DNA from: Hyphomicrobiaceae bacterium
Lineage (GTDB): Bacteria; Pseudomonadota; Alphaproteobacteria; Rhizobiales; Hyphomicrobiaceae
DNA: 15,945 bases
Reading direction: 5' to 3'
Assembly (NCBI GenBank): GCA_020442225.1
Contig: JAGRKR010000085.1
Location: forward strand, 1-15,945
The position numbers and the translations under genes were made by a program. The first letter of the stretch is position 1. The number at the start of each line of letters is the position of its first letter. Of the stretch, positions 1 to 6,656 are shown piece by piece. The notes beneath the pieces are model-generated. The model searched no databases. It was not told the origin of the DNA and was given only the letters and a program-made list of their open reading frames with translations.

Positions 1-764
1 TTGATGAGGCCGAGCGTGGCGTCCAGCAGAAACTCGGCGCGCGTCGTCATGAAGCCGAGATGATCGTTGAGGGATTGCACGTCGCGCGTGGCAGTCTTCA
101 GGCGATTGCGCAGATCCTTGTCGCTTTTCGGCGTGATGCTCTCCTGCGCGAAATGCACCAGCAGCCGTTGCAGGGATTGCATGCTCTCCCGCGCCCGCGT
201 GGTGACCTCGCCGCCGCGGCCGATCTGTTTCAGGACGACCTCGAAGCGGCGCTGGCGGGTGAGCGCCCCGCCGCGCATCTCGAAGATCGTATGTGCAAGC
301 TTGCCGATCTCGGCCTGAATGCGCTCGATCATGTCGGCCTCGCGATCGATGATGGCCTCGAGCAGGCCCATCAGCAGGCGAGGCGCGGTCTCGCAGCCGG
401 ATCTGGGCTTCTTGGCGCGCGCCTTGAGCAGAGCGAATGCCTTCGGCTCGATATAGCGCACCGTGACGAGACGGTTGGCGGCCAGGATGAAGGTGATATC
501 GGTCGTCTGCGGTTCCGGGCCGTCGATGCCGTAGAGCACCGATGCGGTCATGAAGTGCGCGCCGTCCTCGCTGTAGAGGCGGCTCGAATGCTCGATCTCT
601 CGCATCTCCTCGCGCGTCGGCACGTCGATGCCGAGCGCCTTCTCGACCAGGGCCTCCTCTTCGGCTGTCGGATTGACGAGGTCGATCCAGATCGTCTGGT
701 CGCCGATATCGCCACCGGGGCGGGGGGAAATGGCGTCGCCGGTGCAGTCGTAGGTCTCGATCAT
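1..764 (-). CDS. corA: CorA-family divalent cation transporter, 3' end cut off by window edge
   Basis: I translated this minus-strand frame by hand; it is open from the ATG at 764 to the left edge, giving 254 codons of a protein usually about 320-330 residues long. CorA proteins form pentameric Mg2+/Co2+ channels in the inner membrane. The visible part is the cytoplasmic funnel: an N-terminal alpha/beta domain with NRLVTVRYIEPKAF near residues 97-110, then long charged helices, ending in FLLDATLGLI, which matches the start of the pore helix. The GMN selectivity motif and second membrane helix would lie beyond the window. A purine-rich AGGGAT sits 5-10 bases before the ATG. It diverges from the DUF924 gene. 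ZntB (zinc efflux) is in the same superfamily and cannot be excluded without the C-terminus. Confidence 0.85.
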   Translation of the reverse strand, partial: MIETYDCTGDAISPRPGGDIGDQTIWIDLVNPTAEEEALVEKALGIDVPTREEMREIEHSSRLYSEDGAHFMTASVLYGIDGPEPQTTDITFILAANRLVTVRYIEPKAFALLKARAKKPRSGCETAPRLLMGLLEAIIDREADMIERIQAEIGKLAHTIFEMRGGALTRQRRFEVVLKQIGRGGEVTTRARESMQSLQRLLVHFAQESITPKSDKDLRNRLKTATRDVQSLNDHLGFMTTRAEFLLDATLGLI

Positions 765-889
765 GGGCGATCCCTGTCTTGGTCGAGCCGATGGGGAAGA
801 CCATATACGAAGAGCGGGCCGCCCGGCAGAGGTCTGGCGCGCCATGACGTGACGCGCTATGGCAGGAACAGCATCAAGGAGGTGGGCGG

Positions 890-1453
890 GTGACCGTGGC
901 GAGATCCGAGGAGTCGTGGGTGCAGGCCGTCCTGACGTTCTGGTTTGCAGAGATGAGTCCGGCCGACTGGTTCACCAAGAGTCAGGCCATCGACAATCTG
1001 ATCAGCGCGCGCTTCCGGGAGATCTTCGAGCAGGTGAAGGCCCGCACCATCGAGGAACTGGCATCCTCGCCCGAGCGTGCGCTGGCGGCGGTCATCGTGC
1101 TCGATCAGTTCCCGCGCAATATGTTTCGCGACACGCCGGCAGCCTTTGCGACCGACGCCAGGGCACTGGCGCTGAGCGCCGCCGCTATCGGGCGGGGCCA
1201 CGACGCCAACCTCGATCAGGCCGGGCGGAAGTTCCTCTATATGCCCTATCAGCACAGCGAGGACCGCGGCGAGCAGGCACGCTCGATCGAGCTCTTCGCC
1301 AGGCTCGAGGAGCCGGAGACGCTGGATTTCGCCATCCGGCACAAGGAGATCGTCGATCGGTTCGGTCGTTTCCCGCACCGCAATGCGATTCTCGGCCGGA
1401 TTTCGACGACGGAGGAGTTGGCCTTTCTCGAAGAGCCGGGCAGCTCGTTCTGA
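890..1453 (+). CDS. DUF924 family protein
   Basis: The protein has 187 residues, close to the usual size of the DUF924 family, an all-helical family of unknown function distantly like TPR folds. Family hallmarks are visible: VLTFWF near residues 14-19, VLDQFPRNMFR at 70-80, YMPYQHSED at 118-125, and the C-terminal FGRFPHRNAILGR at 158-170. The GTG at 890 is chosen because AAGGAGG lies at 877-883 with good spacing; a GTG at 882 meets a stop after three codons. The next gene starts 17 bases after the stop, so the two are probably one operon. No biochemical role can be assigned. Family assignment is from memory of the motifs. Confidence 0.9.
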   Translation: MTVARSEESWVQAVLTFWFAEMSPADWFTKSQAIDNLISARFREIFEQVKARTIEELASSPERALAAVIVLDQFPRNMFRDTPAAFATDARALALSAAAIGRGHDANLDQAGRKFLYMPYQHSEDRGEQARSIELFARLEEPETLDFAIRHKEIVDRFGRFPHRNAILGRISTTEELAFLEEPGSSF

Positions 1454-1470
1454 TCGAAGCAGGGGGGACC

Positions 1471-2373
1471 ATGGACACGCTCGAGGCGCTGCGCCGCCAG
1501 TATCGTATCGACGGGGTGCTGGATTTCGCGCGCAATGCCGCTGGCGCGGCGATTGCGGTGGTTACGACCCCGGCTGCCACGGCCGAGGTGGCGCTCGCCG
1601 GGGCGCAGGTTCTCGGCTGGCAGCCCGCCGGTCAGGCGCCGGTCATCTGGCTGTCGCCCGCCGCGAGGTTCGTCGAGGGCAAGGCGCCGCGCGGCGGCAT
1701 TCCCATCTGCTGGCCGTGGTTCGGCGCGCACACCTCGGATGCGACGCTGCCGGCGCACGGCTTCGTCAGGACCGCGTCGTGGCGGGTGCGCGGGGCCTCG
1801 GTCGAGAATGGCTCGGTCACGCTGCGTTTCGCCTACTCGACCGGTGAGGCGACGCGAGGGATGTGGCCGCACGACGCCGACCTCGCGCTGGAGATCGTGA
1901 TCTCCCATCGTTTACGCCTGCGGCTGGCCACGCTCAACACCGGGGCCTCGCCGTTCGTGCTCGGGCAGGCGCTGCATACCTATTTCCACGTCGGCGACAT
2001 CGCGTCGGCGCACGTCGTCGGTCTCGAGGGGCAGAGCTACATCGATACGCTGGCCGGCCATGCGCGCCTGCGCCAGGACGGCCCGATCGCGTTCGCGGAA
2101 GAGGTCGATCGCGTCTATCTTGGCGCACCGCAGGGGCTGGCCATCGTCGATCGCGCCCTGTCGCGGCGCATCACGATCGAGGCGGGCGGCAGCGCCAGCA
2201 CCGTCGTCTGGAATCCCTGGATCGCCAAGTCCGCACGGCTCGGCGACATGGGGGCGGATGGTTACAGGCGCATGCTCTGCGTCGAGACCGCCAATGCGTT
2301 CGACGATCAGCGCCGCCTGTCGCCTGGCGAGCGTCATGAGCTCTCGCTCGAAATCGGCGTGTCGACGCTGTGA
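1471..2373 (+). CDS. D-hexose-6-phosphate mutarotase-like aldose epimerase
   Basis: The 300-residue protein belongs to the aldose 1-epimerase superfamily, YeaD-like branch, which interconverts alpha and beta anomers of hexose 6-phosphates in the cytoplasm. Visible family signatures are RGGIPICWPWFG at 74-85, HGFVR at 96-100, ALHTYFHVG at 167-175 (His169 is the likely acid), WNPW at 247-250 and CVETANA at 270-276, whose Glu272 is the likely base. The ATG at 1471 follows the purine-rich AGGGGGG at 1461-1467. The frame stays open upstream through the DUF924 gene, but that extension is only a high-GC shadow. It is probably cotranscribed with the DUF924 gene; no sugar-pathway partner is in the window. 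Confidence 0.9.
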   Translation: MDTLEALRRQYRIDGVLDFARNAAGAAIAVVTTPAATAEVALAGAQVLGWQPAGQAPVIWLSPAARFVEGKAPRGGIPICWPWFGAHTSDATLPAHGFVRTASWRVRGASVENGSVTLRFAYSTGEATRGMWPHDADLALEIVISHRLRLRLATLNTGASPFVLGQALHTYFHVGDIASAHVVGLEGQSYIDTLAGHARLRQDGPIAFAEEVDRVYLGAPQGLAIVDRALSRRITIEAGGSASTVVWNPWIAKSARLGDMGADGYRRMLCVETANAFDDQRRLSPGERHELSLEIGVSTL

Positions 2374-2387
2374 AACGCGGCGGGCGT

Positions 2388-2404
2388 GCCGGGTTCAGCC
2401 CGGC
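2388..2404. terminator. Candidate bidirectional terminator hairpin between convergent genes
   Basis: GCCGGG at 2388-2393 and CCCGGC at 2399-2404 form a perfect 6-bp stem with loop TTCAG. It sits in the 21-base gap between the mutarotase stop and the membrane-protein stop, overlapping the last codons of the latter. There is no clear T tract on either side, so terminator function is inferred only from position. Confidence 0.35.
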
Positions 2405-3666
2405 GTCTTGACGGAGCTCGGTACTTCCGGCGCGACGATCTTAAGTCTGCGGCTGCGCGCGAGCAGATAGAGCCCGCCGATGAAGATCAGGAGCATGGCG
2501 AGGAACGACGAGTAGCCCGAGCCCGAGCCGAGGAACCGGTTCGAAAGATCGATGAGGTCGTCGAACTTGAGCACGGCAAGACCGCTGAGGATGACGCCCG
2601 CGGTGCGTACCGTCGCCTCGATGTCCTTCTTGCGGAAGAAGAAGAACAGCAGCAGCAGCGCCCATGGCCCGAACGAGAGACTGAGCGCCAGGGCCGCGTA
2701 TTTGCGCACGATCGGCTCCATCGCCCAGGACATGCCGGTGAAGGGCACGAAGATGGCGTCGCTGCCGCCCGGTGTGCTGCCATAGAGCACCGACCAGGAT
2801 TGCAGGTTGGCGTGGAAGGTGAGCGGCCAGAACAGCATCGCGAAAGCGCCCACCAGCACGCCGCGCTCGAGCTGCTTGATGATGGGCTCGTAGTGCGTGT
2901 CCACCTTCTTGCGCCAGAAGGCGAGCATCAGGCCGATGATGACCACCACCAGCAGGAAGAAGATCTTCAACGGCAGCAGCATCACGTGCACGCGGTAGGT
3001 CAGGGACCGGTTCGCGGCCTGCGCATAGAGGTCCTGGACGGACGAGCGGAAGCGGAACTGCGCATCGCAGCACTGCTTGGCATTGAGCGCCTTGTTCGCC
3101 GGGAAGCAGTGGCGGAGCTTGCTGTTCTCCTCCGACGTCTCGAGCAGCGGATCGGGGTCGCAATCGCGCACGAACCTGGCGAGGCCGACGCGCGACTCGC
3201 TCGCCGCGCGGGTGGCGAGCACGACGTCGAGAACCGGGCCCGCGGTACAGCCGGCGCCCTTGTCGGGGCCGCGCTTCCAGCAGCCGCTGGGCTGCCCCCG
3301 GTCCGAGGCCAGACGCTTGGGCGCGATCTCCCACGCCGAGCGCGTGCTGACGTGGAGCATGACGACCGTCACCGCCGCCGTCAGCGCGATCACGACAAAA
3401 AAGCCGAATATGAAGCGCACACGGCCAAGTGGCTGCACGTACCGCCAGTACATGTCGGTGAAGACGGCCGAGGGCAGGTAGAACGCGAACAAGGCCAGAA
3501 CGCCGAAGATGGGAAAGAACCAGAACAACTGGCTGTCGAACGCGGCGAGGTCGAGCGCGGTCTTGAAGCCGAACTCGTAGAACAGCGTCGCCGTGGTCGC
3601 GATGAAAGACAGACCCAGGACGATAAAGATGAACGCCACGAAGCCACGCGCACCCTTGGACGGCAT
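2395..3666 (-). CDS. Polytopic membrane protein of unknown function with cysteine-rich loop
   Basis: I do not recognise the family. The 423-residue protein has hydrophobic segments near 8-30, 45-67, 85-108, 226-250, 265-285, 322-345, 353-367 and 385-403, so about eight membrane helices. Between helices 3 and 4 lies a polar loop of about 115 residues with six cysteines (129, 140, 169, 187, 199, 200), suggesting a disulfide-stabilised extracytoplasmic domain. After helix 4 and again near 345-350 there are positive clusters (WRKKVDTHYEP; FRKKDIE), consistent with cytoplasmic faces. The ATG at 3666 is preferred over in-frame starts further upstream because AGGGGAG precedes it at normal spacing and a membrane helix follows directly. 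It is convergent with the mutarotase gene and divergent from a small secreted protein gene. Confidence 0.85.
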   Translation of the reverse strand: MPSKGARGFVAFIFIVLGLSFIATTATLFYEFGFKTALDLAAFDSQLFWFFPIFGVLALFAFYLPSAVFTDMYWRYVQPLGRVRFIFGFFVVIALTAAVTVVMLHVSTRSAWEIAPKRLASDRGQPSGCWKRGPDKGAGCTAGPVLDVVLATRAASESRVGLARFVRDCDPDPLLETSEENSKLRHCFPANKALNAKQCCDAQFRFRSSVQDLYAQAANRSLTYRVHVMLLPLKIFFLLVVVIIGLMLAFWRKKVDTHYEPIIKQLERGVLVGAFAMLFWPLTFHANLQSWSVLYGSTPGGSDAIFVPFTGMSWAMEPIVRKYAALALSLSFGPWALLLLFFFFRKKDIEATVRTAGVILSGLAVLKFDDLIDLSNRFLGSGSGYSSFLAMLLIFIGGLYLLARSRRLKIVAPEVPSSVKTPG

Positions 3667-3772
3667 CCTCAGCTCCCCTTCGACTGTCGCCGGGATCGCA
3701 GCTCGGAAAGAACCTGAGCGGCAAGTCGTCGGCGGTCCGCCGCGTCGCATCCGAGCCCAGGAGGGGCCAGCG

Positions 3773-3790
3773 GCGTGACACGCGTCACGC
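3773..3790. promoter_or_regulatory. Inverted repeat in divergent promoter region, possible operator
   Basis: GCGTGAC at 3773-3779 and GTCACGC at 3784-3790 are perfect inverted repeats separated by ACGC. The site lies in the 261-base region between the divergently transcribed membrane protein (start 3666) and small secreted protein (start 3928). Symmetry and place suit a dimeric repressor or activator site, but no regulator family is identified and a chance repeat in GC-rich DNA is possible. Confidence 0.3.
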
Positions 3791-3927
3791 ATGCGCGGTT
3801 ATGATGTGATGGATTAGCATCCCGGCGAGGGAACGTTGTTGAATCTGAACCTCGTATTCCTACGTGTGTTGCAACCACGCACCCGGTGGGAGCTGTTCCC
3901 GCCGGTCAGAAGCATGAAAGGAAGAAC

Positions 3928-4242
3928 ATGAGCAAGATCCTGAAGGTCGTCGTTGCCGTCGGCGCCCTGGCTTTCGCGACGTCGACCGCCACGATGGAGG
4001 CTGAGGCGCGCATTCGCTGCAACGGGCCGTATCAGGTGCTGAGCAGCGGCAGCGAGCACGCCACGCCGTATTGCGAAGACAACTATCTGGCCAAGGTCGC
4101 GCGTGGCTATGGTATGCGCTTCTCCGATCGGTCTGTGCGTCAGAATCCGAGCGTCAAGGCTGAAATCTGCCGTACCATCGGGCACGATTCCCGCATTCAG
4201 CACATCTGCGCGCAGTATCGCGACGGGCCTCGTCGTCACTAG
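3928..4242 (+). CDS. Small exported four-cysteine protein
   Basis: The 104-residue protein begins with a signal peptide: Lys4 and Lys7, then a hydrophobic run to about residue 17 and an AEA-type cleavage region near residue 27. The mature part of about 78 residues has four cysteines, in RIRCNGPYQ, YCEDNYLA, EICRTIGHD and HICAQY, so two disulfides in the periplasm are likely. The YCEDNYLA and RxYGMR-like segments recall a small conserved protein family of rhizobia and relatives with no known function. The ATG at 3928 is chosen because AAAGGAAG lies 5-10 bases upstream and the signal peptide starts there; an in-frame extension to 3886 would bury the signal sequence. It is convergent with another small exported protein gene. 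Confidence 0.85.
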   Translation: MSKILKVVVAVGALAFATSTATMEAEARIRCNGPYQVLSSGSEHATPYCEDNYLAKVARGYGMRFSDRSVRQNPSVKAEICRTIGHDSRIQHICAQYRDGPRRH

Positions 4243-4257
4243 GGTGTGATCGGTCGA

Positions 4258-4282
4258 GAAGGGCGCGCGGCGCGCGTTCTTC
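4258..4282. terminator. Strong bidirectional hairpin between two small secreted-protein genes
   Basis: GAAGGGCGCGC at 4258-4268 pairs with GCGCGTTCTTC at 4272-4282 around a three-base loop: 11 pairs, two of them G-T on the plus strand (A-C on the minus transcript). It lies 15 bases after the stop of the plus-strand gene and 33 bases after that of the minus-strand gene. A long T tract is absent, but placement between convergent genes supports transcription termination, better for the plus strand. Confidence 0.55.
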
Positions 4283-4314
4283 GAGGCCGTGACTCGCACC
4301 CGCTCCGGCTGCGG

Positions 4315-4677
4315 CTAGCTCGTGAACTTGCAGCGTCGCCAGCGCTCCGGCTGTCCGCCCTGTGCCGGCGGCGACTGCGACCGCGTCAGCTCGAGATTGT
4401 GCTCGTTGATGAGCACCATCGACACGTTCGTGCCGGCGCCCGGCTCGTTGGCCGGCACACGATACGAGAAGGCATGACGCGAGTAGTTGCCGGTAATGGC
4501 GTTGCCGCCGGGTGTGACGATCTTCGGACCGTCGATGGCGAGGCGCTGGCCGCTCGGGCCGCACCATTCCCCGTCGATGGCGTCGGCCAGTGCCGGGGAC
4601 GCGGTTGCCATCACGAGCGCGGCGACGGCCAAGCCTGTGATGGAGAAGCGAGCATAGCGGCGGGGTGTGCGAGCCAT
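4315..4677 (-). CDS. Small exported protein of unknown function
   Basis: The 120-residue protein has a clear signal peptide: a basic N-terminus (MARTPRRYAR), a hydrophobic core around residues 13-27, and a cleavage site after ASPALA near residue 31. The mature part of about 89 residues starts DAIDGEWCGPSGQRLAIDGP and ends near WRRCKFTS, with two cysteines (39 and 116) that could form one disulfide. The opening DGxWC and the mid-region INEHNLELTR look like a small beta-rich lipocalin-like or DUF-type periplasmic domain, but I cannot name the family with confidence. GGAG sits about seven bases before the ATG at 4677. It converges on the four-cysteine protein gene across the hairpin at 4258-4282. 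Confidence 0.82.
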   Translation of the reverse strand: MARTPRRYARFSITGLAVAALVMATASPALADAIDGEWCGPSGQRLAIDGPKIVTPGGNAITGNYSRHAFSYRVPANEPGAGTNVSMVLINEHNLELTRSQSPPAQGGQPERWRRCKFTS

Positions 4678-4808
4678 GGCGAACTCCGGACTGCGAGCCC
4701 ATCAACGTCGGCCACAGTCTAGCGCATCTCCGGTGTCAGCGTCGAATGAGAGAAAACTATTGGTCGTCGCGAAGACTCATGCCAGTCTTTGGTCGGGTTT
4801 CAACAACG

Positions 4809-4823
4809 GAAAGGAGGTGATCC
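4809..4823 (+). promoter_or_regulatory. Ribosome-binding site fully complementary to the 16S rRNA 3' tail
   Basis: GAAAGGAGGTGATCC at 4809-4823 is the exact complement of GGATCACCTCCTTTC, the usual 3' end of alphaproteobacterial 16S rRNA. Ordinary Shine-Dalgarno sites in this window match only four to seven bases. GGAGG ends six bases before the ATG at 4824, the optimal distance. The upstream DNA (4741-4808) is less GC-rich than its surroundings and includes a 6-bp inverted repeat, AAGACT at 4772-4777 with AGTCTT at 4784-4789. I see no convincing promoter boxes there. Confidence 0.6.
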
Positions 4824-4904
4824 ATGTCGAGTGGGATTGCGGAGCTGACGAGACAGCCACTGCAGGTCACGCGGGATTTGGAGAAACCTCCCGGTTCCGC
4901 CTGA
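4824..4904 (+). CDS. Candidate 26-residue small protein or leader peptide
   Basis: A short frame of 26 codons (starting MSSGIAELTR, ending EKPPGSA) begins exactly six bases after an extreme ribosome-binding site and ends at a TGA at 4902. It has no membrane segment and no cysteine; the sequence is polar. The last codons contain ACCTCC at 4886-4891, able to pair with GGAGGT of its own ribosome-binding site at 4813-4818, so the start could be masked by folding. Hairpins follow at once. It could be a small protein gene with its own terminator, a leader peptide controlling the flavin monooxygenase gene downstream at 5074, or a small RNA. I do not recognise it. The 396-base stretch 4678-5073 holds this unit and no other gene that I can see. 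Confidence 0.45.
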   Translation: MSSGIAELTRQPLQVTRDLEKPPGSA

Positions 4905-4908
4905 TCGA

Positions 4909-4950
4909 GCTGAGCCGGAGCCGACAGGCTCCGGGTGGACGGCTCTCAGC
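4909..4950 (+). other. Nested hairpin after the small ORF
   Basis: CCGGAGCC at 4915-4922 pairs perfectly with GGCTCCGG at 4927-4934 around GACA. Flanking GCTGAG at 4909-4914 pairs with CTCAGC at 4945-4950, enclosing it. A competing stem is possible: GAGCCG at 4912-4917 with CGGCTC at 4940-4945. The element begins four bases after the small ORF stop and is followed by a terminator-like hairpin. It may be a structured 3' UTR, a small RNA domain or an attenuator element. Confidence 0.4.
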
Positions 4951-4961
4951 CGCACTCACGG

Positions 4962-4986
4962 AGGGGTCGCCTTTGGCGGCCCCTTT
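4962..4986 (+). terminator. Rho-independent-type terminator downstream of the small ORF
   Basis: AGGGGTCGCC at 4962-4971 and GGCGGCCCCT at 4975-4984 form a 10-bp stem with one G-T pair and loop TTT, followed by two further T residues. The T tract is short but the stem is very stable. It closes the small-ORF unit and lies 88 bases before the monooxygenase start codon, so it would either insulate that gene or act as an attenuator for it. Confidence 0.55.
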
Positions 4987-5073
4987 CCATGTCCGGGCAA
5001 CTGACCGTATCGTTCCCCCTGTGTGGGACGCGAGGGCGCGTCGGCAGCAGCGAGCGAGCGGAGCATCCAGGAT

Positions 5074-6126
5074 ATGCATTTCGGCCAATTCAACCTGATG
5101 GGCTACAGACACCGCGGCACCGGCCCGCACGAGGTTTTCGATCTGGCTGTCGATCAGGTGAAGGTTGCGGAGCAGGCCGGCTTCGAGATCGCCTGGTTCG
5201 CCGAGCACCACTTCTCCAACTACTCGATCTGCCCCTCGCCGCTGATGATGGTAGCCCGTCTTGCCGGAGAGACACGCCGGATAAGGCTCGGGCCTGCTGT
5301 CGTCGTGGCGCCGCTGTACAACCCGGCGCGCCTGCTGGCCGAGGTCGGCATGGTTGATTCCCTGACGCACGGCCGCCTCGTGCTCGGCCTCGGCAGCGGC
5401 TATCAGGCCTACGAGTTCGACCGCTTCGGGGAGGATCTCGCCGAAGCGCCGGCGCGGCTCGTCGAGCTCACGCAGATGCTGGATCTCGCCTTCGTCAACG
5501 ACACCTTCAGCTATGATGGCCAGCACCTGAAGCTGCCGCTCTCCCACATTGCCACGCGCCCCTACGCGGGCTTGCCGGAGATCTGGTATGCCGGCGAGAA
5601 CCCTGGGCTCCTGCGGCTTGCCGCCAGCCGTGGCGCGCCATTGATGCTGAGCGTCCGCCATTACTCCGTGGAGCTGATGTGCCAGGCGCGAGCTCGTGTC
5701 GAGGCTGTCTGGCGCGAGGTCGACGCGCCGCTCGAGTCGATGCGCCTCGCCTTCCTGCGGCCCATGTGCATCGTCGACACCAGGGCCGAGGCGGACGTGT
5801 TCCTCGAGAACCTGCGCCATCAGATGCGGCTCTCGCACGGGCTCAGGGCACGCGAGCAGGATCTCGATCGCGGCATGCTGCGCGAGACGCCCTATGCCGG
5901 CGAGCCGGACATGGCGGCGCTCGGCCGGCATCTGCTGGTGGGGGATGCCGAAACGGTGGCGGAGCGGCTCGTGGCGGAAATCATCGCGGCGCGGCCCCAC
6001 CACTATCTCCTGCAATTCCAGGTCGGCGGACTCGACGGCAAGGTGGCCTTGAGGTCGATCGAGCGCTTTGCGAGCGAGGTGCGACCGAGGCTCGAAAAGA
6101 CGCTCGGGCCGCTCGACAGGCTGTGA
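5074..6126 (+). CDS. LLM-class flavin-dependent oxidoreductase (luciferase-like)
   Basis: The 350-residue protein has the TIM-barrel pattern of luciferase-like monooxygenases, cytoplasmic enzymes that use reduced FMN or F420 on diverse substrates. Recognisable segments are MHFGQFNL at the first strand, the AEHHF motif at 43-47, RIRLGPAVVVAPLYNPARLLAE at 69-90 region, and GRLVLGLGSGYQAYEF at 100-115 forming the flavin phosphate region. The C-terminal part (LLVGDAETVAERL, then a conserved helix) is typical. The ATG at 5074 is chosen because strand one begins there and GGAG lies ten bases before; a GTG at 5023 would add 17 low-complexity residues. It follows the small structured unit at 4809-4986 and converges on the NTF2-like gene. 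The substrate, and whether the cofactor is FMN or F420, are unknown. Confidence 0.9.
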   Translation: MHFGQFNLMGYRHRGTGPHEVFDLAVDQVKVAEQAGFEIAWFAEHHFSNYSICPSPLMMVARLAGETRRIRLGPAVVVAPLYNPARLLAEVGMVDSLTHGRLVLGLGSGYQAYEFDRFGEDLAEAPARLVELTQMLDLAFVNDTFSYDGQHLKLPLSHIATRPYAGLPEIWYAGENPGLLRLAASRGAPLMLSVRHYSVELMCQARARVEAVWREVDAPLESMRLAFLRPMCIVDTRAEADVFLENLRHQMRLSHGLRAREQDLDRGMLRETPYAGEPDMAALGRHLLVGDAETVAERLVAEIIAARPHHYLLQFQVGGLDGKVALRSIERFASEVRPRLEKTLGPLDRL

Positions 6127-6153
6127 GCGCGGGCGTGCGCCACGATCGGGGGC

Positions 6154-6561
6154 TCAGGCGGCGAAGCTCGAGCGCAGTTGCGCCCCCCAGCGTCCATCGA
6201 GCTTGGTGATCGCCCAGAGCGAGCGGAACCGGCCCATCAGCTTGCCGGCCTCGTCGTAGCGTGAGAAGCGCACGTCGAGATGCACCTTGTCGGGGCCTGC
6301 CGCGACGACATCGAGGCTGTCCCAGACGCTGTGGCCCCAGCCGTCGCCGGCACGGGCGAGGAAGTCGGCGAAATAGCTGTCGGCTGTCTCCCAGGTCTTG
6401 AGCCGTCCGCCGGACAGGCGATGGTGAGGAAAGTGCAGCGTCGCCGCCAGCCCCTTCTCGTCGCGCGCGTTGAGGGCGGCGATGTGCGCGGCCATCACGG
6501 CCTTGGCGGCTGCGACCGCCTCGGCGTCGGGCGTGGCCTGCGAGGCATCGGTCATGGTCAT
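6154..6561 (-). CDS. NTF2/SnoaL-like small protein
   Basis: The 135-residue protein fits the NTF2-like superfamily of cone-shaped alpha+beta barrels: an N-terminal helix pair (AVAAAKAVMAAHIAALNARD, 15-34 region), then FPHHRLSGGRL at 44-54, and strands VHLDVRFSRYDEAG and FRSLWAITKLDGRWGAQLRSSFA at the end. The last segment is the typical final strand pair. Members include isomerases, dehydratases and ligand-binding proteins, so function cannot be inferred. The ATG at 6561 is preferred over an in-frame ATG at 6603 because GAGGAG precedes it at suitable spacing. It lies 95 bases downstream of nspC on the same strand and may be cotranscribed with it. Confidence 0.8.
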   Translation of the reverse strand: MTMTDASQATPDAEAVAAAKAVMAAHIAALNARDEKGLAATLHFPHHRLSGGRLKTWETADSYFADFLARAGDGWGHSVWDSLDVVAAGPDKVHLDVRFSRYDEAGKLMGRFRSLWAITKLDGRWGAQLRSSFAA

Positions 6562-6656
6562 GGGGCGGCTCCTCTGATCGTCGGTACGCCAGCGTGGCGG
6601 CACAGGGCGCGGCGGTCAACATGCTGAGTTCGCCATCGCCAGTACCGTCGCAACGC

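Noticed and set aside
859..1470. Upstream extension of the mutarotase frame through the DUF924 region, giving a protein of 504 residues
   Set aside because: The extension overlaps a well-supported DUF924 gene in another frame and reads as arginine/glycine-rich shadow; the mutarotase homology begins at 1471.
2386..3717. Long plus-strand frame of 443 residues opposite the membrane protein
   Set aside because: Its product is rich in Arg, Glu, Gln and His without domain pattern, typical of antisense frames in GC-rich DNA; the minus strand gives clear membrane helices.
4809..4823. The 15-base anti-Shine-Dalgarno complement as the end of a 16S rRNA gene on the minus strand
   Set aside because: The minus-strand sequence before it does not match the conserved 16S 3' region (expected CTGCGGCTGGATCACC; here CTCGACATGGATCACC), and no other rRNA sequence is present.
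6120..6160. Possible terminator between the monooxygenase and the NTF2-like gene (TGAGC with GCTCA)
   Set aside because: The stem is only five pairs around a 23-base loop, with no stable inner helix or T tract.
6579..6650. CGTCGGTAC and GTACCGTCG, near-inverted repeats between nspC and the NTF2-like gene
   Set aside because: One mismatch in nine bases and a 54-base separation in GC-rich DNA make chance likely, and no other feature supports a site.
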